This document shows positions 24,279-33,340 of a DNA stretch of 64,000 nucleotides, piece by piece (position 1 is the stretch's first letter; every line of letters starts with the position of its first letter). A program made the translations under genes and the position numbers. This stretch comes from Pandoraea faecigallinarum (GTDB lineage Bacteria; Pseudomonadota; Gammaproteobacteria; Burkholderiales; Burkholderiaceae). The stretch covers positions 2,046,001 to 2,110,000 of the forward strand of contig NZ_CP011807.3 of NCBI RefSeq assembly GCF_001029105.3, read 5' to 3'. The notes beneath the pieces were generated by a model, which was not told where the DNA came from, did no database searches, and was given only the letters and a program-made list of their open reading frames with translations.

Positions 24279-27200
24279 ATGCCGTTTCAACACACGGTTT
24301 CATTCGATGGGCAGACCCCGGCCAGTGCGTGGGCGCCGGATCCCGATGCACGCGTGCGAACGGGCGGCCTTGGCGGCGCGGCTTCTTCCGATCTGATGGC
24401 CTGCAGCGCGGCGCCTCCCCCGGCGCTGCGTCACGCGATCTTGCGCGCCGATGCCGACGAGCGACGCGAGATTCTGCTCCAGGTGGTATGGCTGACTCAC
24501 GCGCTTGCGCAGGCGACCGGTCGCCGGTGTCCTGCTCCCGAACGCCTGTGTGGGGCGGAAGAGGCATCCCGGGGTGAATTGCGCTTCGATCGCGCCGCGC
24601 TCGAACAGGTGTGGGGCACAAGATTTTCGCATCTGCGGCGCGATGCCCGCGCGGCGGACCTGGCACGCGATATGGTGACGTGGTGTTCGGCAAGCCGCGA
24701 CGCCGCCTCGCTCGCCAGCCAATGGCACTGGTTTCCCGCCACGGAGCGGGCCTGGCTCAACGTGGCCGCGTTTGCCCATTTGCCGATGCGCGAGTGGCCG
24801 GCCCGGCTCCTGAGCGCGGCGTTGACATTGTCGAATTTGCGCGACGCCGTGCTGCCCGATCTCTCGCTCGCCGGTGCCGATCTTCGCGGCATTCGGGCGC
24901 CCGGCGCGCAGTTCGGCGGCGGACTGTTCAACGGCGCGCTGTGGTGCGACGCGTCGCTGCGCCGAGCGCGATTCGAGTTCGCGAATCACGTGAACGCCAA
25001 TTTCGAGGGCGCGGACATGCGCGATATCGGTTTTCGCGCGACCGACCTGAGCGCAGCCCGCATGGTGGAGGCCGATCTTCGCCGTGCGTCGTTTGCGCAG
25101 ACGGTCATGAGTGGTGCGGACCTGAGCGAGGCACGCTGCGAGGGCGTAGTGTTCGCCAAGGTACGTGCCGACGGCGCGGCATTCCATCGGGCGCAGTTGC
25201 ATGGCGCACACATGACGGACAGCAGCGCTAGCGGAGTGTCGCTCGTCGGTGTCAAGGCGAAGCGTTCGCGGTGGACGTCGGTCGCGATGGGCAACGGGAG
25301 AGCCGCGGGGGCCGATTTGCGAAGTGCCGAATTCCGCGAATGCGATCTGCTCGGCTGGGACGCGCGCGGAGCCATCCTCAATGGCGCGTACTTCGAAGCG
25401 TGCGACATGCGCGGCGCGCGATTTTCCGGAGCGAGTCTCAAGCGCATCGCCATTGGGCCGGGTTGCGACCTTCGCGGATCGCAGTGGCACGATGCCCGTC
25501 TTCGACTCGACGATGCCCGGTTGCGCGGGTTGCCTCCCGCCGAGCTCGATGCCGTCGTGCAATCGTGGATGACGTTTCCCGTCGATCAGCCAGCGGCGCG
25601 TGCGAGCATTTTCCTGCAACTGCTGTCGGCGCTTTCGCGTCGGTCCGGCTGCGCGGCAAGCGGACATGAAACGGCTCCGTCGCTGCATCGACTCCCCGAG
25701 CATGTGCAACGTAGCGACTGGCTGGGTCGCGTGCTCGCCACGCACGGAACGATGGACGAGCAGGGCGGGCTCGGCGCGCACACGGCGTTTGCCGCGCTAC
25801 ATGCGCAATGGGTAGCGCATCGATTGGGAGCGCTTACGGATGAGCGGCTCTCGTGCGAGCAAGCGCAATGGGCGTTACCCGCGCTGATGAGCGCGTTGCA
25901 CCGGCGATGTACCTCGCCATCGCCGACGACGGTCTGGCCGCTCGCTGGCGCGATGACCCAAATCCTTTATTGGGAGAGAGAGGTCGCGGCTGGCGGGAGC
26001 GGTGTTGGCGAGGCACGCGCCGAAGCGCTACGTGCGGCGTGGTTCGAAGCGCTTCCGCAGCAGGTGCCTGTAGCGCTATCGGCTGACGGCATCAACGCAT
26101 TCGACCCGGCGTTTCTCGTACTGATTCGCGCCGATGGTGAAGTCGCGGCTCGCTTGCCGAGAGCGTTGTTTGCGGGGGCGTTGGGATCGTTGGCGGCCGG
26201 GCGGGTGAAGGACGGGGGTGTGGCGTTTGCGCATGATCCATTGCCCGGCTGGCGGTGGGTTGGCGCGCGCGTGGTGGTTCGCGACGCGGCGTCGCCCGAC
26301 GATTTCGTGCCAGGGACAATGCGGAATCTTCAAGGCTTGCTGCGCGGGTTTGGGTGCCTCGCCAACATCTGGCCGATCGAGTGTTCGCTCGAAGCATTTG
26401 TCCGGCTCGTTGGACGTTGGCTCGGAGAGGAGGCGCAGAGCAGGGCGAGTGCTGCCTGTCTCGGTACGTGGCGTGCGCCAGGCGAGATGGGCACTGCGGG
26501 CGCGGCACCGTCGCCGGGCTTGTCGCGATCGTTCTCTTCATTGCCGTCGCCATCACCATCGCACCCATCGCACCCATCGCACCCATCGCACCCATCGCAC
26601 CCATCGCACCCGTCACACCCGTCACACCCGTCACACCCGTCACACCTGTCACACCTGTCGCCTTCATCGAACTTGCCGCACGCAACGCACACGTCGCAGA
26701 CCTCGCTCAGTCTCGCCGACCGGATGGCGACGCTGGTCGGCGAGCCGGCATCGGCCGAGCATGCGAGACTGCGAATCGCGGCGCACGCCGACATCGAAGA
26801 GATTTTTCGTGAGTTACCGGTCCTGGCAACGTCGGCCGATGCACCGTTGAACCGCGCGGCGGCGCGCCGGGTGCGACTGGTTTCGCTAGTGGCGGGATTC
26901 GCATGGCTGGCAACGCAGCCGGAGTGGTATTTGTCCACGGAGCCGGCGCGCGCGCGGGGCGAGACGCTGGAGAGCATGCGCCTCGCGTGTCGCCGCTACG
27001 CGCTGGCGATGCTCAACGAGACGACAATGGGCGACGCGTTATGGCGCCGGTTACCGCAAGCGGCGACATTGCGCGCGTGCCTGTCGAACGACCTAAGTTC
27101 GTCACGCCAACTGGCGCAATCGTTGAGCGAGTGGCTGACGTGCGCGGACATTCGTGAGTTGCCGGGGTTGGCCATGGCGTGTCGTCACACCTTGCCGTGG

Positions 27201-27422
27201 TTCTGGGCCGTCCGTTTTCCACTTCCCCCGGACGTGACGCGTCGGGCCGTGGCGAACTGCGCGCCGGCTTCAGGCGACGCCGAATCCGCAACGGGCCTGA
27301 GCGGAGGAACGGATGAGACGAAAGGGGCAAACGCAGGGGGCAACGGCCGCGGCGGTGAAGCAGGCGCGCGGCAAAATGTTCGAAACCGGAATGAGCGACG
27401 AAATGAGGGCCGGTTTGCCTGA
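24279..27422 (+). CDS. Large pentapeptide-repeat protein, possible SopA/PipB2-like effector
   Basis: A 1047-aa protein I cannot name. Residues about 185-420 are pentapeptide repeats of the A(D/N)Lxx type (LAGADLRGIRA, NFEGADMRDIGF, MSGADLSEARC, GAILNGAYFEA), which fold as a right-handed beta-helix. Residues 420-760 are helical, with a mixed segment near 600 (FDPAFLVLIRADG). Residues about 760-800 are nine SHP and two SHL triplets encoded by a 9-bp minisatellite. After that a helical domain and an Asn/Arg/Gly-rich tail. Repeat helix followed by helical and mixed domains is the layout of the type III effector E3 ligase SopA, so an effector role is a guess. Start MPFQHTVSF at 24279 follows GAGGAGCG; no signal peptide. 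Confidence 0.7.
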   Translation: MPFQHTVSFDGQTPASAWAPDPDARVRTGGLGGAASSDLMACSAAPPPALRHAILRADADERREILLQVVWLTHALAQATGRRCPAPERLCGAEEASRGELRFDRAALEQVWGTRFSHLRRDARAADLARDMVTWCSASRDAASLASQWHWFPATERAWLNVAAFAHLPMREWPARLLSAALTLSNLRDAVLPDLSLAGADLRGIRAPGAQFGGGLFNGALWCDASLRRARFEFANHVNANFEGADMRDIGFRATDLSAARMVEADLRRASFAQTVMSGADLSEARCEGVVFAKVRADGAAFHRAQLHGAHMTDSSASGVSLVGVKAKRSRWTSVAMGNGRAAGADLRSAEFRECDLLGWDARGAILNGAYFEACDMRGARFSGASLKRIAIGPGCDLRGSQWHDARLRLDDARLRGLPPAELDAVVQSWMTFPVDQPAARASIFLQLLSALSRRSGCAASGHETAPSLHRLPEHVQRSDWLGRVLATHGTMDEQGGLGAHTAFAALHAQWVAHRLGALTDERLSCEQAQWALPALMSALHRRCTSPSPTTVWPLAGAMTQILYWEREVAAGGSGVGEARAEALRAAWFEALPQQVPVALSADGINAFDPAFLVLIRADGEVAARLPRALFAGALGSLAAGRVKDGGVAFAHDPLPGWRWVGARVVVRDAASPDDFVPGTMRNLQGLLRGFGCLANIWPIECSLEAFVRLVGRWLGEEAQSRASAACLGTWRAPGEMGTAGAAPSPGLSRSFSSLPSPSPSHPSHPSHPSHPSHPSHPSHPSHPSHPSHLSHLSPSSNLPHATHTSQTSLSLADRMATLVGEPASAEHARLRIAAHADIEEIFRELPVLATSADAPLNRAAARRVRLVSLVAGFAWLATQPEWYLSTEPARARGETLESMRLACRRYALAMLNETTMGDALWRRLPQAATLRACLSNDLSSSRQLAQSLSEWLTCADIRELPGLAMACRHTLPWFWAVRFPLPPDVTRRAVANCAPASGDAESATGLSGGTDETKGANAGGNGRGGEAGARQNVRNRNERRNEGRFA
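26556..26660 (+). repeat. Coding minisatellite, 11 copies of a 9-bp unit
   Basis: Six units of ATCGCACCC are followed by five of GTCACACCC or GTCACACCT. They encode (Ser-His-Pro)9(Ser-His-Leu)2 inside the pentapeptide-repeat protein. All units are a multiple of three, so copy-number change keeps the frame. The two sequence blocks suggest two rounds of expansion. Confidence 0.95.
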
Positions 27423-27671
27423 TATTCCGTGATCGGAATCACAGTGCTTTCGTGGTAAAAATACGTACGCGCAATGCGTTGCCTCCACGGGGTGACGCTT
27501 CCTGTCGGCGGGCGCGTGACATTGCTGCAAGTTGGCGACATTTGTGAGGTTTTGGCCGCGGATGCCGGCGCGTAGAGGGTCGCCCAAAGATGCGATCCTA
27601 CGGGCCGGAATGCGGGGAAGGCCAAAGCCTTGTTCCCAGACTCTCAGGGGTTTCGTACCCGACCAGGCATC

Positions 27672-28664
27672 ATGCACTCGACCTGTATTGCGTCAGGCTA
27701 TCCGGGGTTCGTGGCGGTCAATCGCCGCGAGCTTGACGCACATGCTCCACTTTCCTGGCCTTTGTTCGACGCGGACGGCACACCGTTGCTCGCGGCGGGT
27801 GAGCGATTGCCATCCGAAGCCGATCTCGATTGGCTCTTCACCATGTTTGCGCCGCATCGGCCACTGCCCGAGGCCGCGACCACAGGCGAGGCTGCCGGCC
27901 GCACGGAGGCGGCAAATTCTGCGGGTTCGGGGGCGTCGTCCGGCACAGGCACGTCGACGGTCTATCTACATGGTTTGCCCGTTCCGCTACCGATTGGCGC
28001 GTGGCTCCAGGTGCGCGTCGCGCCTGATGCGCAGACGGCGCGCGTGCGCGCCAGACTGATCGGGCGTGCGCCTAACGGCATGCTCATCATCACGCCGCCG
28101 TCGGCGGGCGAGACGCGTTTGCCGGTGCTCGCGGGCGACCGGCTGGCGCTGTGGACTTTTCCCGGGGACAACCTGTACGAATTCACTTGCGACGTGCACA
28201 GCGTGCATCAGGGGCCCTTCGATTACGTGGTGCTGTCGCGTCCCTCTCAAGTGCGCGAAACGCCGGTGCGCCGTACGCCGCGCGTAGACACCCGGCTTGT
28301 GGCACGTCTGTCGCCTATCGACGAGACCTCGCGCGCGTCGTTCCGGCGGTTGTTGGCCGACCCGCAGGACACGCCCGAGTGGCTCGTGCTGGTGCGCGAC
28401 ATCAGCGCGGACGGCGCCGGCATTGTCGCAAAAGCCCCGTTGCCCGAGGGATGTACTCACGTCGCACTGCAATTTCGTGTGCCGATCGGCGCCGACATCG
28501 TGCCTATCCTGGGGATGGCGGTGGTGCGGGGCGTGGAAGGACCGCGCACCGACGGCACGTGGACCTACGGTCTCGAATTCGTGCAAATGGACACGCGCAA
28601 CAAGGCGGCGATTCGCTGCTTCGTGTACGAGTCCCGCCTGACGGATCCGCGCGCCAGTCACTGA
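27672..28664 (+). CDS. PilZ-domain protein (YcgR-like c-di-GMP receptor)
   Basis: A 330-aa protein with an N-terminal YcgR-like segment and a C-terminal PilZ domain. The c-di-GMP-binding motifs are present: RxxxR as RRTPRVDTR (about residue 205) and D/NxSxxG as DISADGAG (about residue 250). It should bind c-di-GMP and affect motility, adhesion or secretion. A 35-residue Ala/Gly/Ser insertion at about 75-105 is not conserved-looking. I start at 27672 (MHSTCIASGYPGF); a TTG start at 27630 would add 14 residues. It lies 250 bp after the pentapeptide protein, same strand, with a palindromic terminator behind. Confidence 0.8.
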   Translation: MHSTCIASGYPGFVAVNRRELDAHAPLSWPLFDADGTPLLAAGERLPSEADLDWLFTMFAPHRPLPEAATTGEAAGRTEAANSAGSGASSGTGTSTVYLHGLPVPLPIGAWLQVRVAPDAQTARVRARLIGRAPNGMLIITPPSAGETRLPVLAGDRLALWTFPGDNLYEFTCDVHSVHQGPFDYVVLSRPSQVRETPVRRTPRVDTRLVARLSPIDETSRASFRRLLADPQDTPEWLVLVRDISADGAGIVAKAPLPEGCTHVALQFRVPIGADIVPILGMAVVRGVEGPRTDGTWTYGLEFVQMDTRNKAAIRCFVYESRLTDPRASH

Positions 28665-28685
28665 CACGTACGTGGTGCACTGTCA

Positions 28686-28715
28686 GGAAAACGGCACCCG
28701 CGGGTGCCGTTTTCC
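28686..28715. terminator. Perfect 30-bp palindromic terminator
   Basis: Fifteen-base arms of GGAAAACGGCACCCG and its exact complement. A-tract and T-tract are inside the arms, so it works in both directions between the PilZ gene (plus) and xthA (minus), whose stops face each other. Confidence 0.85.
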
Positions 28716-28746
28716 GTGTTGGCCCGGTTGCCTGCCGAGATGTGCG

Positions 28747-29526
28747 TCAGTCCTTGAACGTGGCCACCACCGGCGTGTGATCCGACGGCTGCTCCCAGGT
28801 GCGGGGCACGCGGTCGATTTCGCAACCGGTGCAGCGCTCGGCGAGGGCGGCGGAGGCAAGGACGTGGTCGATGCGCAGCCCGGCATTGCGGCGGAAGGCG
28901 CCCATCCGGTAGTCCCACCAACTGAAAGTCTTCTCCGGCTGCTCGAACATACGGAACGTGTCGCGCAACCCCAGACCTTGCAGACGCGCAAAAGCTTGAC
29001 GTTCCTGCGGCGACACCAGATTGCAGCCTTCCCATTTCGCCGGATCGTGTACATCGCGATCTTCGGGAGCGATGTTGTAATCGCCGAGCAGGGCGAGTTG
29101 CGGGTGACGTTGCAATTCGCCCGACAGCCAATGCGTAAGCGCGTCGAGCCAGTTCAGTTTGTAGGCGAACTTGTCCGATTCGAGCGACTGGCCGTTGGGA
29201 AAGTAGCCGCAAACCACGCGCACACCGCCGACAGTCGCCGTGATGAGACGCTGCTGTTCGTCGGGGAAGTTGGGCAGGTTCTTCACGATGTCGGTCGCTT
29301 CGCCCACTTTCGCGTGATTGACCAGCAGCGCGACGCCGTTATAAGTCTTCTGTCCGGTGAAGTGCGACGTATAGCCGAGCGCGGCGATCTCGGCAACCGG
29401 AAAGTTCTCGTCGGTCAGCTTCAGTTCCTGAAGACAGAGGACGTCGACCGGATTGCTGCGCAGCCAATCCTGCACGTGACCGATGCGAACCTTGAGCGAG
29501 TTGATGTTCCAGGTGGCAAGTTGCAT
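28747..29526 (-). CDS. xthA: Exodeoxyribonuclease III
   Basis: A 259-aa Mg-dependent AP endonuclease and 3'-5' exonuclease of base-excision repair. Family motifs are intact: TWNINSLKVR at the N-terminus, catalytic Glu in LCLQELKL, LGDYNIAPEDRDVHDP, WWDYRMGAFRRNAGLRIDHVL and the catalytic His in PSDHTPV. Length is normal. ribE lies just upstream on the same strand (28 bp gap), so they may share a transcript. Confidence 0.97.
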   Translation of the reverse strand: MQLATWNINSLKVRIGHVQDWLRSNPVDVLCLQELKLTDENFPVAEIAALGYTSHFTGQKTYNGVALLVNHAKVGEATDIVKNLPNFPDEQQRLITATVGGVRVVCGYFPNGQSLESDKFAYKLNWLDALTHWLSGELQRHPQLALLGDYNIAPEDRDVHDPAKWEGCNLVSPQERQAFARLQGLGLRDTFRMFEQPEKTFSWWDYRMGAFRRNAGLRIDHVLASAALAERCTGCEIDRVPRTWEQPSDHTPVVATFKD

Positions 29527-29554
29527 GTATTTCCTTGGAGAGTGTGCGCCTGGC

Positions 29555-30268
29555 TCAGGCCTTGTCGGCCGGTAATTTCGGCACGCCGACGAAGTCTTCT
29601 AGCGAAAGTCCCTTTTCCCTGAGCAGGGCTTCAAGCACCGGTTGCATGCGGCCGAGGCTTTCCTGCACGGCTTCGCGCACCGTGTCGACCACCACCTGCG
29701 TGCTGCGCTCGATCTCGATATTGACGCGAGCGCCGGCGCCCTTGTCCTCGAACGTCGTCATGCGGCGCGTCTCCGGAATCAACCAGACTTCGAACCAGCC
29801 TTCCTGTCGATTGACCTCCGAGACCGTCAGGCTTGCACCGTTGATCGCGATATAGCCTTTCGCGAAGACATATTTGCGGAATGCTTCGGGAATGGCGATG
29901 CGCAGCACACGGTTCGTATCCGAAGTCCGCACGCTGATGATGTCCGTCGAGAAATCGATGTGACCCGAGAGCGGATGACCGCCGATCTCCGCGCCATCCT
30001 TGGCGGCGCGCTCCACGTTGACCCGCGCGCCGGGGCCGAAACTGCCGAGCGTCGTCACGTTCAGACTCTGAAGGATGACGTCGAAGGAGGCGGCATTCGG
30101 CGAGAGCAATTGGGTGACCGTCAGGCAGCAGCCATCGACGGCGACACTGGCCCCGAGCGTGAGGTCTTCGCAGAAGCCTTCGGGAAACGCCAGTTCGAGC
30201 GTGCGCATGCCGTCTCGATCTTCGATGGACGACAGCGTAGCCGTGCCTTGAACAATTCCGGTGAACAT
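29555..30268 (-). CDS. ribE: Riboflavin synthase, alpha chain
   Basis: A 237-aa trimeric enzyme that dismutates two 6,7-dimethyl-8-ribityllumazine to riboflavin. Two lumazine-binding repeats are visible: MFTGIVQGTATLSSIE with GASVAVDGCCLTV, then GGHPLSGHIDFS with GYIAINGASLTVSE. The C-terminal tail (about 30 residues beyond the second repeat) is slightly long. No other rib genes are adjacent and I see no FMN riboswitch upstream. xthA follows 28 bp downstream. Confidence 0.96.
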   Translation of the reverse strand: MFTGIVQGTATLSSIEDRDGMRTLELAFPEGFCEDLTLGASVAVDGCCLTVTQLLSPNAASFDVILQSLNVTTLGSFGPGARVNVERAAKDGAEIGGHPLSGHIDFSTDIISVRTSDTNRVLRIAIPEAFRKYVFAKGYIAINGASLTVSEVNRQEGWFEVWLIPETRRMTTFEDKGAGARVNIEIERSTQVVVDTVREAVQESLGRMQPVLEALLREKGLSLEDFVGVPKLPADKA

Positions 30269-30392
30269 CGTGATGTCGGTAATAAGAGTCGTGGGTTGCT
30301 ATGCCGCAGTATTCTACTGCGTAGCGACGATATGCCGCTCGTCGTGCGTCGTGCTACGATGCCGCCTTTTCACGGGATCTCGACAGATCGCT

Positions 30393-30647
30393 ATGGGTTT
30401 CGAAGGCTGCCTGCTGGCGGACGACTTTTACTATTGGGCGGAGACGTCGCCCGCGCCGGACGGGCGGTTTTACGGAGTGGTGCATTTTACGGGATGGCGC
30501 GATGTGGACGACGTCATCGAGTCGCTGGACCCGCCGCTGACTCACACCACGCCGGTGGCCCATCGCTGGGCGGGCGACGCGCTCGAAGCAGCGCACGCGC
30601 TGGCAAAGACGCTGGCCGCCGAGGGCGAACTGGGCATCGAACCCTGA
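30393..30647 (+). CDS. Hypothetical protein, 84 aa
   Basis: Starts MGFEGCLLADDFYYWAE. Acidic, soluble, with aromatic N-terminal half (RFYGVVHFTGWRDVDDVIESL) and a helical C-terminus (AGDALEAAHALAKTLAAEGELG). The longer frame starting at 30261 lacks a ribosome site and would overlap the start of ribE. No family recognised. The ribosome site is weak, so confidence is moderate. Confidence 0.6.
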   Translation: MGFEGCLLADDFYYWAETSPAPDGRFYGVVHFTGWRDVDDVIESLDPPLTHTTPVAHRWAGDALEAAHALAKTLAAEGELGIEP

Positions 30648-30746
30648 CCGGCCAGTGACGCCCGGACGCACGTTACCCACACGGGGCGACCTGGATATTC
30701 AAGCCATCGGGGCACGCCAGGCACTCCAAGCATCACGGACAGCACT

Positions 30747-30962
30747 ATGACTCAGACTAAATTTGAACTTCAGAAGCGTCGCGGCCTGAAGATCGACGCC
30801 GGTGTGCGTCGTGGCCCGCCGACGGGCAAGACCGTGGGGGCACGGGGCAAGCGCGGCGCTGGCGGCAGCAAGCTGCTGGGCGCGTTGCTCGGTGCGCCGT
30901 CGGAGGAGCCGGGGACTACCGGCGCCGAGAAGACCGTTGAGCCAGGGAAGTCGAAGGCCTGA
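30747..30962 (+). CDS. Hypothetical small basic protein, 71 aa
   Basis: MTQTKFELQKRRGLKIDAGVRR and a Gly/Lys/Arg-rich middle (GARGKRGAGGSK) followed by a low-complexity tail. Strongly basic in the first 45 residues, so nucleic-acid binding is possible. No domain, signal peptide or membrane helix. It could be a small basic ribosome- or DNA-associated protein, or a spurious frame. Confidence 0.45.
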   Translation: MTQTKFELQKRRGLKIDAGVRRGPPTGKTVGARGKRGAGGSKLLGALLGAPSEEPGTTGAEKTVEPGKSKA

Positions 30963-31034
30963 CGGCATTCCCCGCTGACGGTATGTCGCTCTCGACCCGC
31001 GCGTCCGCGCCAGGTCTTTGCAACGTTTATCGTC

Positions 31035-31076
31035 GATTCAAGGGGCGATTCAAGGGGCAATCAAGGGGCAATTCAA
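31035..31076. repeat. Tandem 11-12 bp repeat, three copies
   Basis: GATTCAAGGGGC twice exactly, then AATCAAGGGGC, then a partial AATTCAA. It lies in the gap before the stop of the calcium/proton antiporter. Confidence 0.8.
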
Positions 31077-31142
31077 TAGCGAATCGCGCAGCATTTGGCG
31101 CGGCAATTCAAGGCGTGGCGCGCGGGAAGATTCGCACACCGT

Positions 31143-32225
31143 TCAGGGTACGATCGCCAGGAACAGGAAGGCGGCGAACAGCACCAGGTGAACGGCACCT
31201 TGGAGCACCGTGGTGCGTCCGGTACCCAGCGTAATCACGCCAACGAGCAGCGTTACCGCGAGCAGGACCGTTTCCTTCGGCGCAAGTCCAAGCTCGATCT
31301 GTTGATCGAGCACCAACGAGACCGCGGCCACTGTCGGAATCGTCAGTCCAATGGACGCCAGCGCCGAGCCAAGCGCGAGATTCAGGCTCGTCTGAAGCTT
31401 GTTGGCCCGGGCCGCGCGCAACGCCGCCAACCCTTCGGGCAGCAGCACCAACGCGGCAATCACGATACCGACGACCGCCTTGGGCGCGCCTGCCACCGCC
31501 ACGGCCTGCTCCACGGCGGGCGAGAGTTTCTTCGCCAGTCCCACCACGGCCACCAGCGCCACAACCAGCAATCCCAGACTCAGCACGGCCGTGCGGCGCG
31601 AAGGCGGCGGCACGTGCACCTCTTCGCTGGGGGCTTTCGCGAGGAAGTAGTCGCGATGGCTGATGGTCTGCACGAACACGAACACCAGATAAAGCACGAG
31701 CGAAATCATGCCCTCGAACGCCAGTTGCGAGGCCGTGAGGCCCGGCCCGAGCACCGAACTCGTGTAGTTCGGCAACACCAGCGTAAGCACGGACAACGCA
31801 CACAGCACGGCGAGCGCGGCGCTCGCGCCTTCCACATGAAAACCCTGCGTGTGGTGGCGCACCCCCCCGAAGAGCAGGCACAACCCGACGATGCCCGTCG
31901 AGACGATCATGATGGCCGCGAAGACAGTATCGCGTGCCAGCCCTGCCTTGTCGGGGCCGCCGGAGAGCATGACCGAGACGATCAGCGCTACTTCGATGAT
32001 GGTCACGGCCACGGCAAGCACCAGCGTGCCGAACGGCTCGCCGACCTTGTGGGCGACGGTCTCGGCGTGATGCACGGCAGAGAACACGGCCCCGGCAAGG
32101 GCGGCCGCGCAGAGCGTAAGCGATGCGGCGTTTGGGAGAAATCCGGCAACACCGAGGGCGACGAGTGCCACGATCGGCATGTACATCGTCCAGTGGCCCA
32201 GCTTGGCGGTCTTTGAGGAGGACAT
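31143..32225 (-). CDS. chaA: Calcium/proton antiporter (ChaA/CaxA-type)
   Basis: A 360-aa inner-membrane cation/proton exchanger with about eleven segments. The two alpha-repeat regions of the CaCA superfamily are visible: VAVTIIEVALIVSVMLSG in the first half and VIAALVLLPEGLAALRAARANKLQTSLN in the second, each with its acidic residue (IIE and LPEG). It should expel Ca2+ (and perhaps Na+ or K+) against protons. Start MSSSKTAKLGHW at 32225 has a GGAG site; the long upstream extension in the open frame is not credible. Confidence 0.92.
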   Translation of the reverse strand: MSSSKTAKLGHWTMYMPIVALVALGVAGFLPNAASLTLCAAALAGAVFSAVHHAETVAHKVGEPFGTLVLAVAVTIIEVALIVSVMLSGGPDKAGLARDTVFAAIMIVSTGIVGLCLLFGGVRHHTQGFHVEGASAALAVLCALSVLTLVLPNYTSSVLGPGLTASQLAFEGMISLVLYLVFVFVQTISHRDYFLAKAPSEEVHVPPPSRRTAVLSLGLLVVALVAVVGLAKKLSPAVEQAVAVAGAPKAVVGIVIAALVLLPEGLAALRAARANKLQTSLNLALGSALASIGLTIPTVAAVSLVLDQQIELGLAPKETVLLAVTLLVGVITLGTGRTTVLQGAVHLVLFAAFLFLAIVP

Positions 32226-32579
32226 CGTCGGAGACTCCAGAATTCGGTCAACAGGGGAAACGGCTGGGTGCGGCAGATCAAGCGACGGCGGGAACCTTGC
32301 CCCGATGAGAACCTCGGAGCGACGAATCATGGTCGCAGAAAAGTGACACCCCGACAACAGAAAGGCGTTGACTTGCCGCGACACGGGACACGTGTCGTAA
32401 ATCCATCGAAAGCCGCATGGACAAACGATCTTGCGCGACCACGCTTTTGACTCCGAGTGGGAATTCGCCGAGAAATTCCATAGGTCGAATGGCGATAAGC
32501 GAAAGAAGGCGAGGACACAACGCGGTAAGCGGCTTTTCGCGTTGACATCCAATGCGTGACGGGCGTACTGTTCGTTCAT
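32226..32579. other. Gene-free region between chaA and the FadR-type regulator
   Basis: About 350 bp holding the divergent promoters of chaA and the sugar-catabolic cluster. No convincing open frame and no strong hairpin seen. The regulator's operator begins at its right edge. Confidence 0.45.
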
Positions 32580-32590
32580 TGGTCTTACCA
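32580..32590. promoter_or_regulatory. FadR/GntR-type operator TGGT-CTT-ACCA
   Basis: Exact match to the TGGTnnnACCA pattern of FCD-subfamily regulators, 13 bp upstream of the regulator's own start codon. Repressor bound here would block transcription or ribosome loading of the whole cluster, i.e. autoregulation. Confidence 0.7.
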
Positions 32591-32602
32591 CTAAATGGCG
32601 TC

Positions 32603-33340
32603 ATGTCGTTCGATCCCATCGTGCAGGTTTCCGTCTCGGAGCAGGTCGCGCAACGCCTGCTCACGATGATCCGTACCGGACGACTCAAACGCGGCCAGCA
32701 ATTGCCGCCGGAGCGCGATCTGGCGAGCATGCTCGGTGTCGGTCGTCCGGCGGTTCGCGAGGCGATCCGTGGACTGGCCCTGCTCGGATTGCTGCGTATC
32801 CGGCAAGGGGAGGGAACGTTCGTCGGCTCGCTCGAAACGCGCGAACTGCTCGAACCGCTGGAGATGGTGATCGAGCTGAACGCGGGCACGCTCGAAGCGT
32901 TGTTCGATGCCCGGCTGGTCATCGAGCCCGGGGTGGCGGCGTTGGCGGCCACGCATATCGGAGACGCGGACATCGCGCGTCTGCATGCTCTCGTCGCCGA
33001 CGAGCAATCGCTGCTGGGCGATCCCGAAACCTTTTCGGCGGCCGACATGGCGTTTCACGAAACGATCGTCGACGCGTGCGAGAACCCGTTTTTGCAGAGC
33101 ATCGCGAACAGCCTCTACCTGCTGGGCAAGAAGAGCCGACGTGTGACGTCGCAAGTGGAGGGCGTGCTCGAGCGCAGTCTTCAGGACCATCGCGAGATTC
33201 TCGGCGCGCTGGAGGCGCGCGATCCCGAACGCGCGGCGCGGGCGATGCGGCAGCATCTGTGCCGCGTACGTGATGCGTATGCGGCGTCGGCGAACCTCCC
33301 CGATCACGAAACCCACTCGCTTACGAGGAGACGCTCATGA
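32603..33340 (+). CDS. FadR-family (GntR/FCD) transcriptional regulator
   Basis: A 245-aa regulator. Winged HTH at 10-75 (GRLKRGQQLPPERDLASML, GVGRPAVREAIRGL), then a helical FCD domain with metal-binding-type FHETIVDACENP and HREILGALEARD and final MRQHL. Start ATG at 32603 (MSFDPIVQVS). Its stop overlaps the start of the next gene (ATGA), so it heads the operon with the dehydrogenase and FAH-family hydrolase. The likely ligand is a pathway acid such as a 2-keto-3-deoxy sugar acid, by inference from the operon. Confidence 0.92.
   Translation: MSFDPIVQVSVSEQVAQRLLTMIRTGRLKRGQQLPPERDLASMLGVGRPAVREAIRGLALLGLLRIRQGEGTFVGSLETRELLEPLEMVIELNAGTLEALFDARLVIEPGVAALAATHIGDADIARLHALVADEQSLLGDPETFSAADMAFHETIVDACENPFLQSIANSLYLLGKKSRRVTSQVEGVLERSLQDHREILGALEARDPERAARAMRQHLCRVRDAYAASANLPDHETHSLTRRRS

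Noticed and set aside
24279..27422. Fluoroquinolone-resistance (Qnr-type) protein
   Set aside because: Pentapeptide repeats occupy only about a quarter of a 1047-residue multidomain protein; Qnr proteins are about 220 residues and consist of repeats only.
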